The position numbers and the translations under genes were made by a program. Positions 25,585-34,389 of a DNA stretch of 51,036 nucleotides are shown here, piece after piece; within the stretch, counting starts at the first letter, position 1; each line of letters opens with the position of its first letter. The stretch is from positions 1 through 51,036 of the forward strand of contig SLCF01000004.1 in the NCBI GenBank assembly GCA_007125955.1, read 5' to 3'. Below the pieces are notes generated by a model, which worked only from the letters and a program-made list of their open reading frames with translations, did not search any database and was not told the DNA's origin. Source of the DNA: Bacteroidales bacterium (GTDB lineage: Bacteria; Bacteroidota; Bacteroidia; Bacteroidales; PUMT01).

Positions 25585-26646
25585 ATGAAGAAAGATTCAT
25601 CCAAAGACATGCTTGTTTGGCTGAAAATTCTTTTTCACCCCGTTTACTTTGCAATAATACTGTTTTCATTTACTGTAATATCTAACGGATGCAGTAACAA
25701 TGAAAGGAAAAGAATAGATCTTTCAGGCATTGATGTGGAAATAGAGATAAAACGGCTTGAAGAAGACCTGTATAATCTCGAATTTGACAGGATAGATGAG
25801 GGTGTTGAATATCTGAAGGAGAAGTACGGTGAATTCTTTGATATCTACAATCATTTGATAATCAAAATAGGAAGTCATGAATCACCTGCTTATAACGGTT
25901 ATCTTATGAACTTCCTTACAGATTATGATATACATCAACTTCAGATGGAGGTAAAGGAAGTATTTCCGGGCCTTGGTGAATTGGAGGCCGGTCTTTCAGA
26001 GTCATTCAGAAGGTATAAATATTTTTTTCCAGGTAATCCGGTTCCGGCTGTCTATACCTATATTGCAGGATTTAACCAGTCGATTGCCACGGCAGACAGC
26101 ATACTGGCCATAGGCCTGGATAAATACCTTGGTGAGGGTCACACTTTTTATGAACAGTTACATTTGCCAAGGTATAAGCAAATGAACATGCATCCCGGCA
26201 AGATACTTCCGGACTGTATGAAAGCCTGGGCAATAACGGAGTTTGAGTATGTGGACAGTGTAGACAACCTGGTGGCCAATATGATTTATAATGGCCGGAT
26301 AATGTATTTCAAGAAAATGATGCTGCCTCATGAGCATGATACCCTGATTACCGGGTTTACTTCACCTCAGCTTGAATGGTGCCGGAAAAACGAAGATCTG
26401 ATGTGGACTTATCTTGTTGAGAACAAGCTTTTATTTACAACAAATAAAAGGGATATCAGCAGACTGGTAAATGAGGGCCCCTTTACGGCGGAATTTACAA
26501 GGGAATCTCCTGCAAGGGCAGTAGTGTGGCTTGGCTGGCAGATTGCTGAATCGTACATGAAAAGAAATCCCGGTATAACCCTTGAGCAGTTCATGAACGA
26601 TCACGATTACCAGCGGATACTTAATGATGCGAGATACAGGCCTTAG
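25585..26646 (+). CDS. gldB: Gliding motility lipoprotein GldB
   Basis: A 353-residue exported lipoprotein. The N-terminus has a basic start, a hydrophobic core and the lipobox SNGCS with the acylated Cys near residue 36. The mature part shares family features: ERKRIDLSGIDVEIEIKRLEEDLY, VPAVYTYIAGFNQS, GLDKYLGEGHTFYEQLHLPRYKQMNM, and a C-terminal WLGWQIAESYMKRNPGITLEQFM. GldB is essential for gliding in Flavobacterium johnsoniae and occurs also in non-gliding species with type IX secretion. Its position after nadE and a barrel gene resembles known nadE-gldB neighbourhoods. Together with SprA it indicates a type IX secretion-bearing organism. Confidence 0.92.
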   Translation: MKKDSSKDMLVWLKILFHPVYFAIILFSFTVISNGCSNNERKRIDLSGIDVEIEIKRLEEDLYNLEFDRIDEGVEYLKEKYGEFFDIYNHLIIKIGSHESPAYNGYLMNFLTDYDIHQLQMEVKEVFPGLGELEAGLSESFRRYKYFFPGNPVPAVYTYIAGFNQSIATADSILAIGLDKYLGEGHTFYEQLHLPRYKQMNMHPGKILPDCMKAWAITEFEYVDSVDNLVANMIYNGRIMYFKKMMLPHEHDTLITGFTSPQLEWCRKNEDLMWTYLVENKLLFTTNKRDISRLVNEGPFTAEFTRESPARAVVWLGWQIAESYMKRNPGITLEQFMNDHDYQRILNDARYRP

Positions 26647-26762
26647 CCGTATCATCTACGGCACTATGGGCTGTATGGAAAACATTTGATTCGAACCGGA
26701 TTAATAAGTGAATGTTGAACAACTGGAATAAATATATTAATTTATAAACTTAATTTGTACGT

Positions 26763-28436
26763 ATGAAATCTGATATTGAAATAGCCTCATCAGCTAAAAT
26801 GAAGCACATTGATGAAATAGCTTCCCAACTGGGTATACCTTCAGATGTAATTGAACATTACGGAAAGTATAAAGCCAAATTACCCCTTAGTTTAATTGAT
26901 GAAGAGAAATCAGAAAAGAGCAATCTTATACTGGTTTCTGCCATGTCGCCTACTCCTGCCGGAGAAGGCAAGACAACAACATCAATAGGGCTGGCTCAGG
27001 CCATTAATAAAATCGGGAAGAATTGTACGGTTGTTCTGCGTGAGCCTTCGCTGGGACCTGTTTTTGGAATAAAAGGAGGAGCAGCAGGCGGAGGCTATTC
27101 CCAGGTACTTCCGATGGAAGATATCAACCTCCATTTCACAGGTGATTTTTCAGCTATAGAAAAGGCTAACAACCTCCTGGCCGCTATGATCGAAAACTGT
27201 ATACACCATAACAACGGAAACGGTCCGTGCCTCGATCCAAGAACAATTATATGGAAACGTTCTATGGATATGAATGACCGGTCGCTTCGAAACATTGTTG
27301 TCGGACTGGGAGGTGTTTTGGGTGGAGTCCCGCGTGAAGGAGGTTTCAATATCACGGCAGCTTCTGAAATAATGGCAATCCTCTGCCTGGCTAAGGATCT
27401 GAAGGACCTGAAAGAAAGGATGGGAAACATTTTTGTGGGATTCACATTCGATAAAAAGCCGGTATACGCAAAGGATATTAAGGCTAACGGTGCGATGGCT
27501 GCATTGTTGAAAGATGCTGTCAAACCAAATCTTGTGCAGACGATAGAAAATACACCTGCAATAATTCATGGAGGTCCTTTTGCAAATATTGCCCAGGGCA
27601 CCAATTCGCTTATTGCCACCCGGATGGGGCTTTCGCTATCTGAATACGTTGTTACCGAAGCCGGTTTCGGCTTCGACCTTGGCGCTGAGAAGTTTTTCGA
27701 TATCAAGTGCGGTTATTCGGGACTTTCGCCTAAAGCGGTAGTCCTTGTAGCAACCATAAGGGCCCTGAAGTACCACGGAGGGGTAAATGTTAAAGAGCTA
27801 AACATGCCGAATTTAAAGGCACTTGAGAAAGGTATGGCAAATCTTGAAAAACATGTTGAAAATATCAAAACATTTAATGTTGATGCAGTTGTGGCGATCA
27901 ACAAGTTCGTGACAGATACAGATGAGGAGATTGAACTTGTAAGTAAAAAATGCAGTGAAAGAGGGATTAAGGCTATTGTTGCCGATGTATGGGGTAAAGG
28001 AGGCGACGGAGCAATGGAACTTGCACACGGTGTAACAAAGATAGCCGAGAACTGCAAGACCAGGTATAAGCCTATGTATGACTGGAACTGGGATGTCTTT
28101 AAAAAAGTTGAAACTATTGCAAAAAAGATATACGGTGCAAATGCGGTGGATTTTACAGCCAAAGCAAAAAAAGATTTGAAAAAGATAGAGAATCTGGGTC
28201 TTGACAAGCTTCCGGTGTGTATAGCAAAAACTCAGAAATCGTTGTCTGATAACCCCAAACTGCTCGGCCGGCCGAAGGATTTCGTGGTAACAGTAAGGGA
28301 AATTGAAATTGCATCGGGAGCGGGCTTCATTATCCCGATTACGGGTGACATAATGCGTATGCCCGGATTGTCTGCCACTCCTGCAGCGCAGTCGATCGAT
28401 ATTGATGAAAATGGCAATATTACCGGTTTATCATGA
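26763..28436 (+). CDS. fhs: Formate-tetrahydrofolate ligase
   Basis: A 557-residue ATP-dependent enzyme that makes 10-formyl-tetrahydrofolate from formate; it feeds purine and one-carbon metabolism and can also run in the formate-producing direction in anaerobes. Typical features are TPAGEGKTTTSIGLAQAI (P-loop), VLREPSLGPVFGIKGGAAGGG, the folate-binding region DINLHFTGDFSAI, and SEYVVTEAGFGFDLGAEKFFDIKC. The C-terminus ends SIDIDENGNITGLS. Length is as in the family. It is followed within 25 bp by a strong terminator shared with the convergent ferredoxin gene. GcvH and LpdA elsewhere in the window belong to the same one-carbon network. Confidence 0.97.
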   Translation: MKSDIEIASSAKMKHIDEIASQLGIPSDVIEHYGKYKAKLPLSLIDEEKSEKSNLILVSAMSPTPAGEGKTTTSIGLAQAINKIGKNCTVVLREPSLGPVFGIKGGAAGGGYSQVLPMEDINLHFTGDFSAIEKANNLLAAMIENCIHHNNGNGPCLDPRTIIWKRSMDMNDRSLRNIVVGLGGVLGGVPREGGFNITAASEIMAILCLAKDLKDLKERMGNIFVGFTFDKKPVYAKDIKANGAMAALLKDAVKPNLVQTIENTPAIIHGGPFANIAQGTNSLIATRMGLSLSEYVVTEAGFGFDLGAEKFFDIKCGYSGLSPKAVVLVATIRALKYHGGVNVKELNMPNLKALEKGMANLEKHVENIKTFNVDAVVAINKFVTDTDEEIELVSKKCSERGIKAIVADVWGKGGDGAMELAHGVTKIAENCKTRYKPMYDWNWDVFKKVETIAKKIYGANAVDFTAKAKKDLKKIENLGLDKLPVCIAKTQKSLSDNPKLLGRPKDFVVTVREIEIASGAGFIIPITGDIMRMPGLSATPAAQSIDIDENGNITGLS

Positions 28437-28458
28437 CATTCTGGGTGAAGGTCCATAC

Positions 28459-28488
28459 AAAAAGGTCCCCTGCAACGGGGACCTTTTT
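28459..28488. terminator. Bidirectional intrinsic terminator between fhs and the ferredoxin gene
   Basis: A 12-bp stem (AAAAAGGTCCCC, then GGGGACCTTTTT) encloses a 6-nt loop TGCAAC. The T-run on either strand makes it functional for both convergent genes. Confidence 0.9.
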
Positions 28489-28508
28489 GTTCTTTTGCTT
28501 GCTGCTGA

Positions 28509-28676
28509 TTATTCCGGATGAATTGCATCAACAGGGCACACATCTACACACGCACCGCAATCGGTACATATTTCGGGGTCAATTTTATATATATCCCCTT
28601 CCGATATTGCTTCCACCGGGCATTCATCTATGCAGCTTCCACAAGCTGTGCAATCTTCATTAATTACGTAAGCCAT
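28509..28676 (-). CDS. Small 2[4Fe-4S] ferredoxin
   Basis: A 55-residue ferredoxin too short for standard gene-length cutoffs. The sequence starts MAYVINEDCTACGSC. It contains two typical clusters, CTACGSCIDECPVEAI and CTDCGACVDVCPVDAI, each with CxxCxxCxxxCP, and ends with HPE. Ferredoxins of this kind carry low-potential electrons in anaerobic metabolism, for example with pyruvate:ferredoxin oxidoreductase or hydrogenases; the partner cannot be told. It is convergent with fhs and has its own promoter box 29 bp before the ATG, which suggests independent expression. Confidence 0.97.
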   Translation of the reverse strand: MAYVINEDCTACGSCIDECPVEAISEGDIYKIDPEICTDCGACVDVCPVDAIHPE

Positions 28677-28704
28677 TTTAAATAAATTTTTAAGTTAGAA
28701 ACAA

Positions 28705-28712
28705 CAAATCTA
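28705..28712 (-). promoter_or_regulatory. -7 promoter box for the ferredoxin gene
   Basis: On the minus strand this reads TAGATTTG, matching TAnnTTTG, 28 bp before the ferredoxin ATG. A TTTG upstream is only 13 bp away, shorter than the usual spacer. Confidence 0.5.
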
Positions 28713-28807
28713 TTTTTAAAAAAATCAAACTCATATTTTAATGTAAAAATAATAAAAAACATATCAATTAAAACTGATTTATTGCAGTTTTTGTGATATG
28801 TTTTTAA

Positions 28808-29992
28808 TCATTGTACAAGGGGTTTACAACCAAATTTGTATGCAAGCCATGCAATATTTCCCGTTGCATTTTCAATAATCTCTTCGTCAATATCAAAAAC
28901 CGGAGTATGCAGTTTTTTATCGGCCATTCCCGTTCCTGTCCGGAAGAAAACTGCAGGGTATTTCATTGCAAAATATGCAAAATCCTCTGTTGTCATCCTT
29001 ATATCCATGTCCTCAACCATCTCATTGCCAAGGTATTGAGCTGAAAACCTGGCGGCAGCTTCAGTATATTCCGGGTTGTTAACAAGTGCCGGATATCCTT
29101 TCCGTATTTCCACTTTGCAATCTCCTCCCATCGCTTTTGCTGCATTGGTGGTTATTTCCATAATTCTTTCATGAGCAGCGCTTCTCCATTTTTCGTCCAT
29201 TGTTCTGAATGTGCCTTCAAGCCGGACTTCTTTTGGTATCACATTCGTTGCCCCTTCTGCCGTAACTTTTCCGATTGCCAAAACTGAAGGGATCCCTGCA
29301 GGGGCATCCCGGTCAGATAACTGATGGAGCTCCGTTATGATCTTCGCAGCTATTAAAACGGTATTGACTGTTTTGGAAGGGGTTGCAGCATGACCTCCTT
29401 TTCCTTTAACAGTAATGAAAAGCTCATCACCTGACGCCATATACAACCCTTTTCTGAAAGCCGTTTTTCCTGCCGGCAGTTCAGGCAGAACATGTTGTGC
29501 AATAACGACAAAAGGCTCACTCTCTTCAAAAAGCCCCTCTTCCAGCATTTGTTTTGCTCCACCCGGTAAAGTTTCTTCTCCAGGCTGAAAGATCAGCATT
29601 ATGCTCCCTTTCAGTTCAGGTTCAATTTCCTTCAGAATCCTTCCCGCTCCAAGGAGGCATGCAGTGTGGACATCATGGCCACATGCGTGCATTACACCCG
29701 GAATTATTGAAGCAAAAGGAAGTCTTGTTTCCTCTTGTACAGGCAAGGCATCCAATTCGGCTCTCAAAGCCACCCTTTTCCCCCCTCCTTTGCCTTTTAT
29801 CTCACCAATGATACCGTTTTCAGCAATTCTCCTGTAAGGAATTCCGTACTCCTTCAGCTTACATGCAACATAAGCCGATGTTTCATATTCCCTGAACGAC
29901 AGTTCCGGATGCCTGTGAATATGACGCCTTATTGAACGGGTCTCCTCAAAGTATCTGGCTGATAATAATTTTATGGCCTCTAATGTATCCAT
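28808..29992 (-). CDS. M20 amidohydrolase (hippurate hydrolase / N-acyl-amino-acid amidohydrolase type)
   Basis: A 394-residue metal-dependent amidohydrolase. Family blocks are RRHIHRHPELSFREYETSAYV, ALRAELDALPVQE, the metal ligands in MHACGHDVHTACLLG, FQPGEETLPGGAKQMLEEG, and IAQHVLPELPAGK, followed by the dimerisation domain (KGKGGHAATPSKTVNTV) and MTTEDFAYFAMKYPAVFFRTG. These are the signatures of the IAA-aminoacid/hippurate hydrolase group that removes acyl groups from amino acids. The substrate cannot be specified. The gene is transcribed away from meaB across a 298-bp gap. Confidence 0.94.
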   Translation of the reverse strand: MDTLEAIKLLSARYFEETRSIRRHIHRHPELSFREYETSAYVACKLKEYGIPYRRIAENGIIGEIKGKGGGKRVALRAELDALPVQEETRLPFASIIPGVMHACGHDVHTACLLGAGRILKEIEPELKGSIMLIFQPGEETLPGGAKQMLEEGLFEESEPFVVIAQHVLPELPAGKTAFRKGLYMASGDELFITVKGKGGHAATPSKTVNTVLIAAKIITELHQLSDRDAPAGIPSVLAIGKVTAEGATNVIPKEVRLEGTFRTMDEKWRSAAHERIMEITTNAAKAMGGDCKVEIRKGYPALVNNPEYTEAAARFSAQYLGNEMVEDMDIRMTTEDFAYFAMKYPAVFFRTGTGMADKKLHTPVFDIDEEIIENATGNIAWLAYKFGCKPLVQ

Positions 29993-30084
29993 TTGGGTAT
30001 TACTTTGACTACCTGATCTTTGAATAATGAAGGAAGTGATCTGTTTTTTTCAATTGTAAATATATGATTAATGCTATACATTTC

Positions 30085-30222
30085 TCCTGTAAAAGAGCCT
30101 GAATTTTGTAAACCGGGTGGGATGCATAATTTATTCCTGAATTACCCGTATTATTAGATATCTTTATTGGAAAGCGGAGCGGTTCATCCTGTAAGGCAAA
30201 ATTATTTTACCTTTTACAGGAT
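30085..30222. repeat. Three copies of a TCCTGTAA(AA)G motif upstream of meaB
   Basis: TCCTGTAAAAG occurs at 30085-30095, TCCTGTAAGG at 30187-30196, and the reverse complement CTTTTACAGGA at 30211-30221. The last two form a perfect 9-bp inverted repeat (ATCCTGTAA 30186-30194, TTACAGGAT 30214-30222). No coding sequence is seen in the 298-bp gap, 29993-30290. Function is unknown; an operator or a hairpin in the meaB leader is plausible. Confidence 0.5.
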
Positions 30223-30290
30223 AAAAAACCTTGTTTTTTCAGAAATATGCAGGATTATAATAATTTCGCAGAATATAATACAAACCCGGA

Positions 30291-31394
30291 ATGACGGATA
30301 GTAAAAGATATAAAAGTGCCCTTTCGGTCAACAAGGGGGTAGAGCAACCTCCTGATCTGAGCGAAGAGGTTATAAAGAAATACCGGGCGCACAAAAAGCG
30401 CAGGTATACAGTTCACGAGTATACTGAGGGGATATTGTCCGGTAACAGGAATATCCTGAGTCAGGCTATAACTCTCATTGAGAGTTCATTGCCCAGGCAC
30501 CATGAGATGGGGCAGCAGATAATTGAAAACTGTTTGCCACATTCATCCTCATCAGTCAGAATAGGCATTACGGGCGTACCGGGAGTCGGGAAGAGCACAT
30601 TTGTGGAATCCTTCGGGAAAATGCTCACCTCTTCAGGCAAAAAAATTGCTGTTCTGGCAATAGATCCCACAAGCGAAAAGACTAAAGGCAGTATAATGGG
30701 TGACAAAACCAGGATGGAGCAGCTTTCATCCGACCCGGATGCTTTTATACGTCCTTCCCCCTCCGGAGGCTCTCTGGGTGGTGTAGCCCGCAAGACCCGC
30801 GAAAGCATAATTTTATGTGAAGCAGCCGGGTTTGATACTGTATTTATAGAAACTGTAGGAGTAGGTCAATCAGAAACTGCAGTTCACTCCATGGTTGACT
30901 TCTTCCTGCTGCTTATGCTGGCAGGGGCAGGAGATGAGCTTCAGGGCATCAAGAGAGGGATAATGGAGATGGCTGATCTTATAGCGATCACAAAAGCGGA
31001 CGGTGATAATGTACAAAAAGCACAGATGGCAAAAGTTCAGTATGAAAACGCACTTCATCTTTTTCCGGCTCCTGAATCGGGATGGCAGCCAAAAGTTGTT
31101 ACATGCTCTTCAATAAACAATAACGGACTTGCGGGAATATGGGAAAAAGTGAATAAATATCTCGATTATACCAAAAAAAGCGGCTATTTTGCAAGAAGAA
31201 GGAGGGAGCAGGCACGTTACTGGATGCATCAAACAATAAACGAAAAGCTTAAGTATCGCTTTTATAACGACCGCAATATAGCATCGCTGATTGAAAAACT
31301 TGAACAGGATGTTATAGCAGACAGAATAACCAGTTTTGAAGCTGCCAGAAAACTTGTTGAAGAGTATTACGGAAATAAACTGAAGCGTAAATAA
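30291..31394 (+). CDS. meaB: Methylmalonyl-CoA mutase-associated GTPase MeaB
   Basis: A 367-residue G3E-type P-loop GTPase. Walker A is GVPGVGKSTFVE, then AIDPTSEKTKGSIMGDKTRME and the Walker B/switch region IETVGVGQSETAV, with ITKADGDN as the guanine-binding NKxD-like motif. The C-terminal helical arm (IASLIEKLEQDVIADRITSFEAARKLVEEYY) mediates dimerisation. Family members protect and repair the adenosylcobalamin-dependent methylmalonyl-CoA mutase. The mutase genes are not in the window. Together with the biotin-dependent carboxyltransferase at 10.4-12.3 kb this supports a propionate/succinate pathway. Confidence 0.95.
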   Translation: MTDSKRYKSALSVNKGVEQPPDLSEEVIKKYRAHKKRRYTVHEYTEGILSGNRNILSQAITLIESSLPRHHEMGQQIIENCLPHSSSSVRIGITGVPGVGKSTFVESFGKMLTSSGKKIAVLAIDPTSEKTKGSIMGDKTRMEQLSSDPDAFIRPSPSGGSLGGVARKTRESIILCEAAGFDTVFIETVGVGQSETAVHSMVDFFLLLMLAGAGDELQGIKRGIMEMADLIAITKADGDNVQKAQMAKVQYENALHLFPAPESGWQPKVVTCSSINNNGLAGIWEKVNKYLDYTKKSGYFARRRREQARYWMHQTINEKLKYRFYNDRNIASLIEKLEQDVIADRITSFEAARKLVEEYYGNKLKRK

Positions 31395-31469
31395 CAGTAT
31401 GATAACTTTATTATACCCTGAAGGCTGTTTTAATAAACCATATTATTAACCCGGATAATTTTTTTACAG

Positions 31470-32582
31470 ATGAACAGGATTTTTTTACTATTTTTTGTTT
31501 TAACAATTGCTTTTTCCTGTGAACGGCAGGGTGAGTTTACCATAACCGGTGAGGCGGAAGGACTTGATAACGAGATGGTCTATCTTTTGAAATATAGTGA
31601 GGGTGAACGCAGACCGGTAGACTCTGTATACATGGATGATGGGAAGTTCCGGTTTACCGGGAGGGTCGATATTCCGCAGTTTTACCATATCGGTTTTGAA
31701 GACAGGGTCTCTACCATCGAGGTTTTTCTTGAAAATTCAGATATTGAAGTGAGGACAAGCAGGAGGAATCTTGCAGATGCAAAAGTTGATGGTTCTTCAG
31801 TTCATGATGAATACAAGCAGTTCAAAATGAAGCTGATAAATGTTGAACTGGACATAAATGATGTGGTAAATGATATGGAATACCTTAAAAGATGGGGACA
31901 TGAAGAGGAAGCCGAAAAGCTCAGGGTTGAAATGCATGAGCCGCTTCTTGAAAAAAGGGAGGAGTTCCTGAAAGATTATGTAAAGGCAAACAGTTCATCG
32001 CATGTTGCTGCATTTGTTTTTTATTACTATATGATGTATAACCTGGAGAGTGATGAGCTGAAAGAAATAAAGAACAGTTTTCATTCTTCGTTAGCAGGTT
32101 CACCTTACCTGGAGGCTGTAGAAAGTGAGTTGGAAAAGAGGGAACGGCTTAAACCCGGAAAGGAACTGATTGACTTTACAATGGAAGATACAGAAGGGAG
32201 CCTCACTTCACTTGGTTCCTTTACAGGAGAAGGTTATCTGCTGATAGACTTTACAGCTTCCTGGAGCGAATCATACAGGGAGGTTTTGCCCGGATTGCGC
32301 AGGATTTATTCGGAATACAGTGATGCCGGCCTGGATATTTTAAGTGTTTCGCTTGACCATAACAGGGATGAATGGCTTGGGTTTATTGAAGATGAAAGGC
32401 TTGAATGGAACCATGTTTCCGATTTTAAGCAGTGGCAGAGTCCGGCAGCTGAAAATTACCTTGTAAGGTCAATACCGCATTGGCTGCTGATTTCTCCTGA
32501 CGGTAAGATCTTTTCAAACAGGATGAAGACAATTGATGAGCTGAATGCAGAGCTGGAGAGAGTGATCTTTTCAAAGCAGTGA
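31470..32582 (+). CDS. TlpA/DUF4369-type thioredoxin-like lipoprotein, redox cysteines missing
   Basis: A 370-residue exported lipoprotein. The lipobox is IAFSC with the acylated Cys at residue 17. An N-terminal DUF4369-like domain (about 20-115) starts FTITGEAEGLDNEMVYLLKY. A helical middle is followed by a thioredoxin-like C-terminal domain (about 230-370). The position that should read WCxxC reads W265-S-E-S-Y269, and I see no other cysteine apart from the lipid one. The cis-Pro block RSIPHWLLISPDG is kept. It should be unable to do disulfide chemistry and may bind a partner. An intact paralogue follows 110 bp downstream. Confidence 0.88.
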   Translation: MNRIFLLFFVLTIAFSCERQGEFTITGEAEGLDNEMVYLLKYSEGERRPVDSVYMDDGKFRFTGRVDIPQFYHIGFEDRVSTIEVFLENSDIEVRTSRRNLADAKVDGSSVHDEYKQFKMKLINVELDINDVVNDMEYLKRWGHEEEAEKLRVEMHEPLLEKREEFLKDYVKANSSSHVAAFVFYYYMMYNLESDELKEIKNSFHSSLAGSPYLEAVESELEKRERLKPGKELIDFTMEDTEGSLTSLGSFTGEGYLLIDFTASWSESYREVLPGLRRIYSEYSDAGLDILSVSLDHNRDEWLGFIEDERLEWNHVSDFKQWQSPAAENYLVRSIPHWLLISPDGKIFSNRMKTIDELNAELERVIFSKQ

Positions 32583-32692
32583 ATATTATTTTATCTATTT
32601 ATAAAAAGCGTTATAGGACCAGCCTGACGAACTGTTTTTAATTCTCCTGACATTTTTATATATTTACATTATTAAATCTAAAAACAACAAAA

Positions 32693-33793
32693 ATGGTAAG
32701 AACTTTTTTTTCATTACTTATCCTGTTTTTGGCACTTGTTTCCTGCAAACAGGATAATTACAGAATTACAGGCAGGATCGGGGGACTTGATGAAGGCAAG
32801 GTATATCTTCTCAAAGCCGAAACCCGTGAACTGGTAAGGGTTGACTCAACTGAAATATCAGGCGGCGATTTCACATTTACGGGAAGTGTGGACTTCCCCG
32901 GAGTATATGCTATTGAAGCTGAAGGTGCGGAACGAAACCTGATTTTCTTTCTTGAAAATTCGGAAATAAATATTACCGCTGATGCCGATGCAATGGAAAA
33001 CGGACAGGTAACAGGCTCATCAGTTCATGACAAATTTGTTGAATTTACATTCAAAGAGTCTGAATATGATGACAGAATTTCAGAAATAGCCGCAGAATTA
33101 ACTTCTTTAAGGGAAGAGGGGGATCAGGAGGCCTTTACAAAGTTAATGGAAGATGAATACCAGCCGTTACTTGACGAAAAAAGAGTATTCATAAAGGATT
33201 TTGTAACTGCTAATCCATCCTCGTATGTTTCACCCTTCATTCTTTACAATAAGCTTTGGATGTCCCTTGATGTTCAGGATAAGGATAATATGCTTTCTGT
33301 CCTGGAGCAGGAACTTGAAAGATCACCTTTTACCAAAACCATGAAAGATGAACTGGAAACTCTTATGAGGGTTGATGTCGGACAACGTTTTGTGGATTTT
33401 ACAATGGACGATCCGGACGGGAATTCCCGCTCTCTTTCCGCATTTACAGGAGAAGGGTATCTTTTACTTGACTTTACTGCCTCCTGGTGTGGTCCCTGCC
33501 GCAGTATCAATCCTGCCAAGGTCGAACTGTATCACGATTTCAGGGATCAGGGGTTTGATATAGTAAGCATTTCACTGGACAGGTCATATGATGAATGGGT
33601 TAAATATATCGAAGAAGACAATCTTGAGTGGCACCATTTATCCGACCTGCAGGCCTGGAATAGTGAAGCAGCTGGAATTTACGGGGTAAGGGCAATACCT
33701 CACAGTGTGCTCATTGATCCCGATGGAATAATTGTTGAAAAGGGACTCAGGCCTGATGCACTACGTGAAAGACTTAATGAATTACTGCAATAG
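32693..33793 (+). CDS. TlpA/DUF4369-type thiol-disulfide oxidoreductase lipoprotein
   Basis: A 366-residue exported lipoprotein with lipobox ALVSC (acylated Cys at residue 19). An N-terminal DUF4369-like domain begins RITGRIGGLDEGKVYLL. The C-terminal thioredoxin fold carries the active motif W265-C-G-P-C269, then SLDRSYDEWVKYIEEDNLEW and the cis-Pro block RAIPHSVLIDPDG. The tryptophan falls at the same residue number as in the upstream paralogue, so the two are colinear tandem copies. Members of this family are usually reducing thiol-disulfide proteins of the periplasm. A terminator follows the gene. Confidence 0.92.
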   Translation: MVRTFFSLLILFLALVSCKQDNYRITGRIGGLDEGKVYLLKAETRELVRVDSTEISGGDFTFTGSVDFPGVYAIEAEGAERNLIFFLENSEINITADADAMENGQVTGSSVHDKFVEFTFKESEYDDRISEIAAELTSLREEGDQEAFTKLMEDEYQPLLDEKRVFIKDFVTANPSSYVSPFILYNKLWMSLDVQDKDNMLSVLEQELERSPFTKTMKDELETLMRVDVGQRFVDFTMDDPDGNSRSLSAFTGEGYLLLDFTASWCGPCRSINPAKVELYHDFRDQGFDIVSISLDRSYDEWVKYIEEDNLEWHHLSDLQAWNSEAAGIYGVRAIPHSVLIDPDGIIVEKGLRPDALRERLNELLQ

Positions 33794-33820
33794 TTTTTTA
33801 ACCTCTGATCAGGAAATATT

Positions 33821-33849
33821 AAAAAAGCCCTCTTTAAAGGGCTTTTTTT
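33821..33849 (+). terminator. Intrinsic terminator after the thioredoxin-like gene pair
   Basis: AAAAAAGCCC (33821-33830) pairs with GGGCTTTTTT, enclosing a short AT-rich loop, and is followed by a T-run. It separates the lipoprotein genes from smpB. Confidence 0.85.
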
Positions 33850-33866
33850 AATGAACATAATTTTGC

Positions 33867-33874
33867 TACTTTTG
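33867..33874 (+). promoter_or_regulatory. -7 promoter box for smpB
   Basis: TACTTTTG matches TAnnTTTG and lies 44 bp before the smpB ATG, just after the terminator. No clear -33 TTTG is present. Confidence 0.5.
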
Positions 33875-33918
33875 CACTGGTCAAAATTTTACAGGCCTTC
33901 AGATAATGGATCCCACCT

Positions 33919-34371
33919 ATGCAGAAGAATGCCGTTAACATAAAAAACAAAAAAGCCTCATTCAACTTTCAGTTTCTGGAGAAATTTGTTGCCGGCATAC
34001 AGCTTACAGGAACTGAAATCAAATCTATACGCCTTGGAAAAGCCAGTTTGGCAGACAGCTACTGTTATTTTGAGGGAGATGAGCTATTTGTTAAAGGCAT
34101 GCATATTGCCGAATATTCACACGGCACTTATAACAATCATGACCCGAAGCGGAACAGGAAGCTTTTGTTAACCCGCCCGGAGCTGAAAAAACTGAAAAAG
34201 AAGTTTGAGGAGAAGGGAATGACGATTGTTGCGTCACGCCTATTCATAAATGAAAGAGGACTGGCAAAGCTGGATATAGCTCTTGCAAAGGGGAAAAGGG
34301 AATATGACAAACGGGAAGATATAAAAAGACGTGATGCAAAGAGGGAAATAAGCAGATTGTCGAAGTTCTGA
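33919..34371 (+). CDS. smpB: SsrA (tmRNA)-binding protein SmpB
   Basis: A 150-residue RNA-binding protein that delivers tmRNA to stalled ribosomes. Family blocks are NKKASFNFQFLEKFVAGIQLTGTEIKSIR, LADSYCYFEGDELFVKGMHIAEY, HDPKRNRKLLLTRPELKKL, and the basic C-terminal KGKREYDKREDIKRRDAKREI whose tail mimics the decoding helix. An in-frame ATG upstream at 33907 is possible, but the start at 33919 (MQKNAV) gives the usual family length. The tmRNA gene ssrA is not visible in the window. Confidence 0.97.
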   Translation: MQKNAVNIKNKKASFNFQFLEKFVAGIQLTGTEIKSIRLGKASLADSYCYFEGDELFVKGMHIAEYSHGTYNNHDPKRNRKLLLTRPELKKLKKKFEEKGMTIVASRLFINERGLAKLDIALAKGKREYDKREDIKRRDAKREISRLSKF

Positions 34372-34389
34372 TTTAATGTATTAAATCCG

